Notes under the pieces: model-generated
Database searches by the model: none
Seen by the model: the letters and a program-made list of their open reading frames with translations, nothing else
What the model was told of the DNA's origin: nothing
Assembly: GCA_013397435.1 (NCBI GenBank)
Contig: VZRG01002340.1
Coordinates: 43,964-107,963, forward strand
Direction: 5' to 3'
DNA length: 64,000 nucleotides
Origin: Erythrocercus mccallii
Lineage: Eukaryota > Chordata > Aves > Passeriformes > Dicruridae
In this document: piece after piece, positions 28,856-40,687 of the stretch
How the letters are laid out: every line of letters starts with the position of its first letter
Numbering within the stretch: position 1 is the stretch's first letter
Made by a program: the position numbers and the translations under genes

Positions 28856-30632
28856 CCCCAGTGTCCCTGTGTGCATGAGGGATTAGAAAGGAGAAGGATG
28901 CTTCTTTTGCTGGCTGCTCAAAACCACTGACATAGGGCACAATCCCAATGCCACACACCTTGAGCTCTGTCTAGGCTGAGCTCCAAACTCCCTTTCTTTC
29001 AGTGTTTTTAGTTATTCATCATCTTTCTCTTGCCTAAGCGCCCTGCCTTCTCTTCCCCCTCTTTTCCAGCTCTCCATTTGAAGCTGCTACTAATGTGGGT
29101 CATTCCATTTCTGGCAATCGATACAGTTTTTTGGGGGGGTTGAACTGTATCAGTTTGGCTCTAATTTCTCTCTCTATTTTTTTATAAGTCATCTGAATGA
29201 AGGGCAGTTCTTAAACGCTAAAGATTTATCCAGATCAGTGAAACCATACACATATACAATTTTTTAACACAAACAACTATAACTGATTGACAAAAAACTA
29301 TTTTATACTGAGATGCTTTTATGCAATAAAACTGAAGAAGTTGTTAAATAGAAAGCCCTCAATGTAAGAAATTGTTTCTGACATGCATCAGGAACTGGAA
29401 GCATATAACTTGATACATTTTACAAAGACAAATGCCTGCCCAGCAAAATCAATAGATTGCAAGGCCAGTAGATAGGTCCCATCTAGGACTGGAGTTTTCA
29501 TTAGTACCTGAAATTCTTGAAAAGCTATAAAATGAAAAATGTAAACATCAAAGACAGCACAGATATTTTCTAGTACTCTTCTGGCTGCTTTCTGCAAGGT
29601 ATATGATAATGCACAGGTAGATACAAACCACAGCTGCCACTGTGCTCTCACTCAATTCCTCGAGAGTCTAAAGAAAGCAGATTCCATTAGGAAACAAGAG
29701 TACTTCAGCTAACTGCAAGGCTTATTACCATGCAAAGCTTTTCCAGAATAGATGGAAAAACTCCATTGTGTGCCAAACACTCATTCAAATTAGCTTAACT
29801 CACAATCTATAAATGTGTAGTAATAATATACACAGTGAATATTTAAATGTCAGGTATGCTTAGCTAAGAAGGAAGCCCTTTAAGAGCTGCACAAAAAAAG
29901 GCAAAATGAAAGGAAAACTTTTGAGAATTACCTATGAAGACAATAAGTTATGCAAGTCTGGGCTGGAGATCAGAAATCTTACTCTACAATATGCAAAGAG
30001 AGGGAAATAATTAAACATCAGCTAACATGATATCCCCAGAAAAACACTGGGGAAAACCCACCTTACCTAACTTCAGAAACACTGAAACAGAAAGTAGCAA
30101 AAAACCTGAAGCTCTGCATTTTGACTAGTTTATATCATCAATTAAATTTTGTCCTTTAATACCCTAAAGATGGCAACTATTATTTAAAGAGCTGAAAAAT
30201 ATAGCACAAAGTGAGGCCTTTGCAGATTCAATAAAGATACAAACTGAATGACTTATTCTTGTCAAATGTCACTAGTATCTTCCACACACAGAGTAGATTT
30301 TGCAGGATACACAGTTACAGCAAAAAGCCCTTCATCAATCTTTTGTGATAACCAAAGTTAGCACTATCATCTTTATTGTCTCAAAACAACCCAAGTTGGA
30401 GGAAAACCTTGCTACGGTAGTTTCAGAGAGCCCTTCACCATATTATCAGCTACATAAACGTAGTGTGGTGGCTTTGAATTCCCTTATGACTAAGAATAGG
30501 GCATCAATCAATTGCTCACCCCCCACCTCGTTTCAAGCAGTAGGAAGAGGTGAGCCAATTGTCATGTTTATTGTGTTTGATAAAATACACAATGTACTCA
30601 AGATCATGGTGGTATCTGACCTGGGATGCCAG

Positions 30633-30668
30633 CGGGTACGCTGACGGGTACGCTGACAGGGATGCTGG
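30633..30668. repeat. 12-bp tandem duplication with a decayed third copy
   Basis: The unit CGGGTACGCTGA occurs perfectly at 30633-30644 and 30645-30656, followed by a related CAGGGATGCTGG at 30657-30668. The unit carries two CpGs in an otherwise CpG-poor intron. Confidence 0.85.
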
Positions 30669-33600
30669 GTTTTCCTACTGCAGAGTGAGACTTTCCCAAC
30701 CAAGCAGGAGCATTTCCAGAAGCCCCTGAAAGGAACAGCATCTTAAAACACCTTTTCCGTATTTCCGTGGCCTATGAGGTTTTGCAGTTTCTTGACAGGA
30801 TTGGTTTCTCTTTCCTCTTACTCCAGGTAACAGCCTAGCACAGAGGGAGTGGCCCAGGACAGAAAATGCAGCCACCTGCTGCCAACCACGGCTGCCCCGC
30901 TCCCTTTAGGGACCAAAGGGAAGATGAAGAGTTACCATAAGAGCATGAAATACAAAAGGCTGAGAAGCAATGGCAAGAGCCTGAATCACTGGTGGCTGAG
31001 CTCACTAAAAGAAAAGCAAAATTAAGGGAAAAACAGAGGGAAATGTGCCTACTCATGTTAACATTTGGAGTTGTTTAACTAAACCTGACTCTAATGTGTG
31101 TGTTTGTTAGGAGACTTGCAGCGAGTACAAATCTCCACCCCAGAAGTACTCACAAAAATTAGGTGACCATTCAGATTTCAGTCAGAATAAAAAATATCTT
31201 GTTGATAAACCATGTAACATGTAAGCATCTTTCCTTTTTGAATAACAGGCATCACTTACAAACCTTAATGCATTTCATCTGTAACATTGCTTCCTGTTCC
31301 TGATAGGGAAAGGAAAATTCATGAGGCAAATATTTAGCTCCAGGCAACAGGCCAGTATAGCAACAGAAAGTTTTACACTTGTGCCAAGATTTCTTGGTTT
31401 CCTTTTAAAATGAAAATCGTGACAATTATCTTGATGCTCTCTGATGAATCAGATCTGTCTATATGAAAAAAAGACTTTTTTTGTTTCAAACACACTATTT
31501 TACAAGCTTATTCACTTTCTTCAAAAAAAAGCAGCTTATGTACCAACTTAAAAGCTAATGAGCTTGCACGAAAACATTCGTAACCAGTCAAACCACAGAG
31601 ATTTTCAGTCAGTAAACCTGAAATGTGAATTGAAAGAGATACAGAATTTCTCCAAGGGGAGGAATTTAGAGACACTTTTCAAAAAAATACAGTTACTGTC
31701 TGCTGTATTCAACATTTTCCAATCCACATTATAAATCTGACTGATTCCTACTGTCAATCCTTGGTAATGTCAGCATTTCAAAAACTGCAGGGCCACAAAT
31801 TAAAGCTTCAATTAAACTTGAAAAAAACCAAGTACTTCTCATGCCATGCCCATGCTGCTTACCACCACAATTCTAAATTTAAGATTATAATTCTGATTCT
31901 TTGTCTCATACATGCTGTATTTTTTCTGAGGTCTTCTCAACACTACTCTTGGGTTGTTTTCCCACCAAGCATCCACTGCAGGCATGAGTATGAATTCTGC
32001 TCATTTTAATCCCTGTTTTAACTGTGGTCTCACATTGAGCAGCAATTTAAGAAAGGCTAAGGTCATTCCAGTTTGCAAAAAGTTCTGGCTCATTTCCAGT
32101 AGGTTTTCTAAAGCCTAAGTTATCCTGTTATTTTTCAATTTGCTAAGATTCAGGAATCTAATCTGTTTCTAATGTGTATTTGTTTCCATTGCCTTTGCAG
32201 CTCTTCCCCCAGAAACCTCGTCCTGGCTCTCATGAACTTGCTTCTTGACCAGCAGCTAATTGCTCCCACTGGTAAAGCTGAATCCAAGAGTACTACAGGT
32301 ACAAAAGTTCACAGCAGAGAACAGCATCTACATTCGGGCAAGAACTTACCATTTCCTGGAGTTCTGCCTCTCCCTCCTTCTCCCCTACCTGGCAGAGCTG
32401 CAATTTTACTTTCTCCTCCCAGCAGAAGGAGCACACAAGCATATTTACAATGAGCAAACTCTTGTTAAATCCACTGTCATATGCAGGGTTAAAACCCATC
32501 ATGCACAAACCCCAATTCTTTTGCCAGTCAATTTTCCCCACTGTAAATTACCAAAATTCATTACTGTCAGGATGGAAGAAAAAGTAAGGTAAATAAATAA
32601 ATAGAAACAACTTTACAATAACCAGGGAAGCCCTTGCTGTCATCCAGAAGCTTTTCAGCAATCAACCTGCCCCAGTGCTGTAGATGCAACAGATCTCCTC
32701 CAACACTCTCTGCTTACACTGTTGCTGCACAGAAACATTATTTTCTGTACAGGCAGAAAGATCCTGAAACCAGATATTCTGCAGCTCTTCAGCTGGTGCT
32801 TGTAATTCCTTACAGTCCATCCCCCAAGAGAGAGAACAGCATCCTGAAGAAGTATTTCAAGCCCATTTCAAAAGGAATCATACATTACGCAAAGCTCCTT
32901 TCACAACAGATACCAGGGCTAGAGATCCATGGTAGAAAGCCGGTAGATCTATGAATAAAATACAAAACCAGGACTCATTGCATCGGATTCTGTGTTTCCC
33001 TCAGCCATTCACTTTCTGTATTATCCAAACCTGAATCTCCTGCCCTTGATAAACTGTGGTCAGACACGCCCCTCTATGCTATACAGTGTTCACATGATTG
33101 CATACCCGAGATACTTGTAGACATGATGACAATACCTAATTTTAATTGTTAGATCTTTATCTGTGAGTTTGCTTTATTTTCTTAATACATCTGGTATTAG
33201 TCCAATGATTGCAAAACTACCCAGTCCAGAGCTCCCTTTTTATTGGAAAAGTTTCCATTGACTGTAGTTAATGAAAGTGAATTCTAGAAATTAAAACTGA
33301 CTTATTTTGGATTTCCTTGGTAAGAACTACCTCAAATCAGTTTTGCTCAATCAGAGCTTTAGACCTGTGAGAAGAGGAATCCTTGTGTTCTCTTAAGCTT
33401 GCCCAGTCAAAGTCTCTTGGTAAAAACCACTGTTCTTCTGAACCTGCTCCATCTGGAGCTACACAGGATCAATGCCCAAAACCAAACTACCAGGGACGAT
33501 ACACAGAGAAGAATATTAAAAAAAAAATTTTAACCAGAACACACTGTATTATTACTCCTGCAGCATTATATTATTTGTGGCTGAGTTCTATTTCTGTTAG

Positions 33601-36600
33601 CTTTTAAGTGGACTCAGTTAAGTATAATTTCTATATTTGACCTCCCCTGAGATGGCCTATTATGATTTTATGAAGTTAGGATACATTTCACATAGCAGCT
33701 AAAAGTGGAGAAAGTGGAGGAAAGCAAATCCTTGAGCAAAACCAAGCCAGAGGATACTTCCACAGACAGTGCGCTGGAGAATACAGGGATTGCCTTTTTT
33801 TTTTTTTTATTTTATTTTCCCCTAATCCCATTCATTATTTCATGGAAAAGATGGAACCTGTATTTCAGCATAAATATGCAAATCTTAAAAATAAAAATGC
33901 ACGGCTAAGCCTCTCAAAGCATACAGCAACCATTATTGGGAAAGGGCAATAAGCAAGGTTGGGCAGGCTAAAATAAACAATTATATTTCAATCTTTGGAA
34001 GTTAAACAGTCCTTCAGAAGGGTCAGGAATCAAACATTTCATCATGAATGAATTATGCATTGGTTTTATGTTCTTCTGCAAGACCTTAACCAACCTCAGG
34101 CATGACAAGGAAGGAGAAGGGCAGCAGAGAAATGCTCTGGTAGCAGGAGAGACATACACATGGCATAGTAGAACATTGGCTTTTTCTGAAATGCCACATT
34201 CTAAGCCTAAACCGGGAACCTCTGCAGTATTTGCTGTAAGTATCAGGTTTTATACAGAGGAATACAGGCACTAGTTCCCATGCACAGTAGCTGCTGCACC
34301 CACACAGTCTTAACCAGGTTCCAAGGTTCGCTTTCTGTCTCTCCACAAAGGCCATCTCCTGGCAGGTGTTCCACCCGGCTGTGAAAAAATAAACAATACT
34401 CTCCTTTTCCTTCTCTTACTCTTGCTACTTAAATCAGATCTCTTATCATTTCCCCTGGCGTACCCTTCCTGCACCCCCAGTGCTGGCCTGCCCTCTCGTA
34501 TCTCTTTGTGTCACTTGAGGCGTCCTTCCCTTCAAACTTCCCTCTGCTCCATCACACCCTCCTGCCAAGCCTCCCTGCCTGCATGGTGTAAGATCACAGG
34601 AGAGTGCTGCCTACAGGTGTTTATGCAAGACATGGGCTTTTCCTTACTATTTCTGCTGCAGTATAACACTTAAAACTCCAATTCAGGGCATGATGAAATA
34701 GGTAACAGCAAGAGAAGCAGCTGATGCCTCAAGCTCAGCTGAATCCAGCACTCCTGAATAAAAATGTGGATTAAAAATTCCCATGTTTACCCACTGCCCT
34801 GCTTGCCACAATTTAACTCATGCTCTTGGACAGGCAAAAGGAAGTGCTGGGTAGGAAACTGCCCCAGTAGAGGATGCACCAACCTCCTCCTCATCCCAAC
34901 TTTGCCTTCAGCCACAGCAGAGGAATGCGAGTTGCGGCACCAGCTTAGGAGAGGTTATTAATGGTAACAGGACTAAAACAGGAACTGGAGAGAGGCCTTG
35001 ATTTCAACAGGAAGAGCTGAAGAAATGCACTCTTCACTGGATTGTTCAGTGCTTCCTATTAGCTCACTTGAATTAGACTTCCTAGTAAATATAAGGACAT
35101 GGGAAGAGTTTATCCCTGTTTATGTTAGCGATTAATGATAGAGCAGGAATTAGGAGACTTGTGAGTCTACTCCAGTGCTCAGCCAACTAGACAATCTTAT
35201 ATATGCAAACGTAACACAGCTTTCAATGGCATGCTGCTCTGCTGCTTAAAAAATGTCCAACTCTTACTTTGTTGTATTCAGAAAAAGCCATGGAGAGGGA
35301 TAAAACTGCAGCAACAGAAGGCAAGGTTAAAAGAAGTCCCAAACCTGAGTCCCAAAACTTGAGCTCTCTGCATTTTTTGGTTCTGCACTCACATAGGTAA
35401 AACTCTACTTACAGAGTAGAGACTAAATATTACCACCACTGTGAAACCCCTAACCACCCCCCTTCCATGCAGTATTCCCAGGCAACCAACAAATGCATTT
35501 CCCAGAAGCCAAGGGGCACAAGAAGTCTGACCCTCATGCTGGTCAGTACTGGAGCACTCATTCACATCCAGTACAGATCAGTAATGGTCAAACCACACAA
35601 CAGCTAGCCTGTTTTGTGGAGGCGGTATTTGATCAACTCATTCCCTGGTACTGGGACTGCAATGACAGAGTGGACAAGCATAGTAAATTCACACTTGTTC
35701 AATAGATGCAAAAAGATCTCCTGTCCTTTGACAACACTGGTATCCAAACCAGAAATCCACACCATGCTAAACTCTAAGAAATCAAACAACATTGCTAAGA
35801 AATCTACAATCTGAGTGCTCAGGATAAATGTTAGGAATGACAAGCCATTAGGGGTAGGGGAAAGAACCACCATAAATTTTAAACATTTCCTTTGAATAAA
35901 TAATTTTCTTTTAGTGACACTAAAAATGAAATAAAAACTTCAGTGTTTCATTGTGGTTTGGGAATGCCTTTGAGACAGGTGGTCTTCTTCTGAGGAGACA
36001 AAGTTCCAAAAAGTAACCACAACCCAAAACATCCCCCATATACTGCCTGTGGAGTGTCACCAGTTTCCCAATTGACAGGCAGTTTCCCAAGCTGTTTAAG
36101 ACTAGCCAGAAATGAACACATGCATAGAGGTGGAACCAGATGAAAAAACAACTCTAATGAAAAGCATTTAAGCAGTAATTTACACAGGGCAGTAAATAGC
36201 TACCCACCAATATGCCTACTCCTACCAGCAGGTCTACTAGTTATCCTATAGGGTGTTCCCAGATGAATTCTCTATACAGCCATGCCTCCAAACAGTCAGG
36301 GGAAAGTGTGCTGAGTAATAATCTCCCCATCCCAAGGGCAATTTCAAAATCAGGCCCCATGTGCACGCTACATGTAGAAGAGAGATAATATTAAAGGGCA
36401 CACTTGTTATAACACTAATTTGCCCCAACAGGACAGGTTTTGGGGAAGCATCAACACCAAAGGAAAATGTACAGAACAAATGAAAACAGGGCAGATATGA
36501 GCAAGGGAGGAGGGGTGGAGAAAACAAGCAGGAAGAGGAAACTTGACTTTAATGCAAAAGGAGATGAGACACCACTGAATGAGGCAGACAGGGGTTGAAC

Positions 36601-39600
36601 TTGAGAAGGAGTACTCCTCCTGCCCTGGCTCCCAGAAAAGCAGGATTATGGGGGCAAAGTAAAAGCCCTGAATTTCCAGCAAAACAGAACAAACAAAAAC
36701 ATGACAAGCACAGACCTGCCTGTTTGGTCACTAGCACTAGCTGCTGGTTGAATTAAACCCATCAATTGTGAACAACCATATTAAAAAAACACTTTTCCAA
36801 TTCCTATTAAAGCAGCTGCACACAGGAAGGGGTAATACCCTGTCTTCTACTTATTTAGTATCCAAGAGGCATCTGCTGTGCCCTGAACTCCAAACCAATT
36901 AACTTGTGCCCCTGCAACACAAGTCACAGATAGTTGTACCAGGCTGGGAAGTTCAGTGACTCAGATTTTTCAAGACTTAAGCATTTCTAATTAGTGAGTT
37001 GTAATGCAGAATAACATTGAGCAAAACTGGTTTAATTTGCATTTAATTGCAGCAGTAGATCAAGCAACACTGGTCTGGCATTAATTTCAGTAGAGGAAAC
37101 TAATGAATACTCAAGGTGTGCAAGAGAAACAGGAATTTCAGCTAAGTGAAAATTCCAGTCCTTACAGACAAAGACAAGAGATGGCGAGAGATCACGGAGG
37201 AATGCAAGAGAAATACAGGAAGCAAAGCTTTTATTTTTGACATGCCAAAAATACTTGGTCATCTAGGTAAAGCAATTAGATTATTAAATTACATGGAATC
37301 GAGAACACAGATCTGGATACATAGAACTTTCAATTATTAATAGTTGCCTTATTATTAATCAGAGACATGAATAAGAAAAAAAAAAAGAACCAAAAAAACC
37401 TGGACTAATGCAGAAAAAAGACTCCCAGAGTATAGACCAAAACCCACATCAATCCAAACCAGCCAACAGCCCTAACTTCCAGACTACAAAGCCTTCGAGG
37501 CTTCTTTTCCAGTTTATTTGTTTCTGGTCCCATGACCTTCACTTCAGCAGGAGGTATAGAAAGGGCTCCTATTTCATATCTGCCCAGCAACTGAAGCTTG
37601 TGCACTTTGACTTCCTTCAGTCTGAAGAAATCACTTAAGGAAAAGTATCCATCATTGTCCTTAAAGAATTAAAAAAAAATTGAATGCCAAGCTAACAAAC
37701 CAAGGAGCGGGATATCAAGTGAGTTTAGGCATTCAGGGTTACCTTGCAAAGTAAGTTATTGGACAGCAAGTCCAGGCTCCTGGGCCCAGCAACCTCCCAA
37801 GAAAATGCTTACTCATGTAAGAAAATAACCAGATAAAGAGATCCTACCAGGTTATTTCATGTCTTCAGAGTTATCTCAGCCTGCTGTATTTCTGTGATCA
37901 CTTTGGTGCTGATCTAGCACACTGCAGAGAGGACAGAAGCTGTTAAGGTGGGCACTGCTGATGTGAATGAACCATGACATCTACAGCATGGACACTGCTC
38001 CTAATATAGTAAAACTGTTGTTCCTTCTGCCAGAAAGCTTGCCCTTGGGTTAGCAGGCTGAATTAGCACTGCACCTTCACTGGATCTGGCCCAAGGAGCC
38101 TGCAGCAAGAGCAGGAGGAGAGGACTATGGGTGGCAACAACCTGCAGCTACGAACATCAGGTGTGGTGGGCTAAGCCCTGCCAACAGCTTGCTACCACCA
38201 TCGGAGGGGGCATTACAATTCTTCTACATATTCTTGGGGTCATAATGCATCTGAAAAAGGCCTGGAACATTTAATTGGTGCTTTATGACCACCACCTCAC
38301 ATACATGCCCTGCACCAAGCTCTTCTTCTTCAGGTATGACTGGGCAGGTTATGCCAGTGTACACGCTCCAACAGATAAAACCTACTGAAAAGACACAGAA
38401 GCCAGTCTGAAGCAAAAATCAGCACAGAATGAAGTGCACTGTAGCTTTATGTTGAGTATCATTCCAACAGCTAAGCACTGCACATGCCAGGGAAGATATG
38501 TTCATGAATTATGGTGTGAAATAAGCACTCTGTACAGGAACAGGCAGCAACCATGCCCCTCAGACTTTAGGCCAAAACAGTAAGAACTAGAATGTAAATC
38601 CCTCTCCCAGAAACTACACAAATCCTTGTTACAAATTTTCTCCCAAATTTGCCCTAAACCAGGACACTGTTCTAAAAATCCCACCTCAATCTTATGAGCT
38701 TATTATAACCTTGGCAGAGAGCTCAGGAGCCACTACTGACACCGGTGTAGTGACAACTCCCAGCCTGGAGTCTGAGAGCAGCTGGTGCTATCTCCCTCAG
38801 CCTTGCAAAGCTGCTGCCACAGCACTGGAGGCCCTCTGGGCTCTCCATGATAAGGTAGGTAACAACCATGGCTGCAAGAAAAAATAACACAACAAAAATC
38901 CGACATCACAGGCAGAGGAAAGAAAAAGCAAACCCAAGAATTTTCAAAGCTTTCTACTGATACATGCATAAACTAAAAATAATCAAAGCACCTGCAAGCA
39001 GCAGGCACAGACTTCATTTAACGGGTGATGAAAGACGCTTATATTATTTGTATGAAGGTACAAGACTTCTATGGCAGCAAAGAAACCAGAAATAGAACAT
39101 TTGTTATCAATTCTGCGCTCTAAAGTGATACCTCATTGTTTTTATCCCTTCTATATTTTTTTCTTACTGGCTTCTTTTTAAACAAGATATAATAACTAAC
39201 AGATGCTACAGCAGTGCAGTCCTCAATGAAAGGGTAATTAGCAGACGAAAGTTCAGCAGTTGTTTCTAGTTACAATCAGATGAGCTGTACACCTCCCCAT
39301 CCCTTAAGTGAAGGACAGAGATGAGCAATCCAACCTCCGCCTCTGTTCCTCACAGTAACACAGTACAAAGCAGTACATATTGAGTGCGATCTGGAGGTAC
39401 AGAGATAATGAACCTGAGTGGTCCAGGTTTCCTTTAGGTTTTGCCTTCAGAATATAGTAAGTGCAAATACATACAATACTAACTTAATTTTAAGAATATT
39501 CACTGCATATAGTAAAGCTGATAAAAAAATCAGTGCTAAACATCTATGTTGACCAGTGAGAAATGTGCATTGCACAGATTGATCATTATTTATTCATAAA

Positions 39601-39722
39601 AACCTGTGCTTTTCTTGTTGCAAATAAAGCTTATAAGGAAATAACTCCTGGAGCTCTGCTGATCTTCAAAATGTAAACAAATGAACAGAAGCACTTGACA
39701 AATGTGGAGGAACTGCAACATA

Positions 39723-39744
39723 TGAATGAATGAATGAATGAATG
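39723..39744. repeat. (TGAA)n microsatellite
   Basis: Five and a half perfect copies of a TGAA tetranucleotide. It lies 40 bases before the tRNA-Ile SINE but is not part of it. Confidence 0.95.
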
Positions 39745-39783
39745 CAATGTATGGCTTCAAATAACTCTGACCCAATGTAGTTG

Positions 39784-39925
39784 CTACTCGATTAACTCAG
39801 TTGGTCACGGTCATGGTGCTGGTAATGCAAAGGTTGTGGGCCCAATCTCAATATGGGCCATTCACTTAAGAGCTGGACTTGATGATCCCTGGAGGTCCCT
39901 TCCAACTCAGAACACTCTGTGATCT
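39784..39925 (+). mobile_element. tRNA-Ile-derived SINE with CR1-like tail (TguSINE1-like)
   Basis: The 5' part (39784-39860) follows tRNA-Ile: an A-box-like TTAACTCAGTTGG, an anticodon-arm region ATGGTGCTGGTAATGC, a degenerate B box at about 39839-39849, and a 3' acceptor half ending GGGCCA. The 3' part (39861-39925) is CR1-like, with CTTGATGATCC then GGTCCCTTCCAACTCAGAAC and CTGTGAT. This composite is the architecture of songbird TguSINE1, which is thought to be mobilised by CR1 machinery. A and B boxes are mutated, so it is unlikely to be a live tRNA gene. It is the best clue to songbird origin. The family name is from memory. Confidence 0.85.
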
Positions 39926-40670
39926 GACTTACTAGATAGCCGTCACAGTTTTCATTGCCACTTAGCTAACCTTAGAAATACGTCAGTTTGGGCTTGTTTG
40001 CCATTTCTTGTTCAGGGTTTGGTTGCCAAATACTTAAATTGCAACTATAAAAACAAACAAACGAGACATAAAATATGGACAGTTTGGTTAGTCCTCATAA
40101 TTATTCAGCTGAACTTTAATTCCTAGAAGAGTAAGACAAAGTGCCTTAAAAGATTACAAATGAAGAGTCATTTCACAAGTGTAAACTAGAGTAATACCAA
40201 TACAGTTGAAAATACCACTATTGTCAAATCCCTGGTGATGAGACAGTCAGTGTTTCAGAAATAAAAAAAAAAATTATTACTTTGGGGAACTGTATTACTG
40301 AGAATAAATTTCACCTGGCAGTAAAAATAATGAATTCATATAGGCAATCAGGCCACACATGCTTATAGATAGCATGGGAAGGAGGTTAATAAAACTCAAC
40401 CTGTAATTTCTGAATTACTTTTGAGAGAAAAATAACAGTTTAAAATGTTTTCTTTTGGGGAAGGCAGGGCTTGGGAGAGAGTGCAGCACATTTTAACGAC
40501 TGTGAGGAAAGCTTTAAAGAAAAACAAACAAACAACCCCCAAAACAACACTGTAAAAAGAAAAGAAGCCCAAAAACCATCACCAGTATACCTCTGATACC
40601 AAAGACAATGAATTAATACCTAATGGTATTTAACTAAAAAAACCCGCTATTTTAGATTAATACATATATA

Positions 40671-40687
40671 GACAGATAGACAGATAG
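40671..40687. repeat. GACA/GATA repeat
   Basis: Two GACAGATA units in tandem, preceded by a short TA run. GATA/GACA repeats are common in vertebrate intronic DNA. Confidence 0.75.

Larger units (their letters stand above)
21880..39722. other. Intronic stretch without recognised genes or transposons
   Basis: AT-rich unique-looking DNA between the CR1 copy and the SINE. It contains a GC-richer patch at about 26340-26580, the 12-bp tandem at 30633-30668 and the motif pair near 28760-28855. Frames here are short and unrelated to proteins I recognise. Confidence 0.6.

Noticed and set aside
35868..35890. Alternative NHSL1 first exon beginning MVV
   Set aside because: The minus-strand ATG gives MVVLSPTPN, which does not match the expected MVVF start, and no suitable donor follows. 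Similar starts near 7010 and 38200 also fail.
39784..39860. Functional tRNA-Ile gene
   Set aside because: The B box and several paired positions are mutated, and the sequence runs straight into a CR1-type tail, so it is the head of a SINE.
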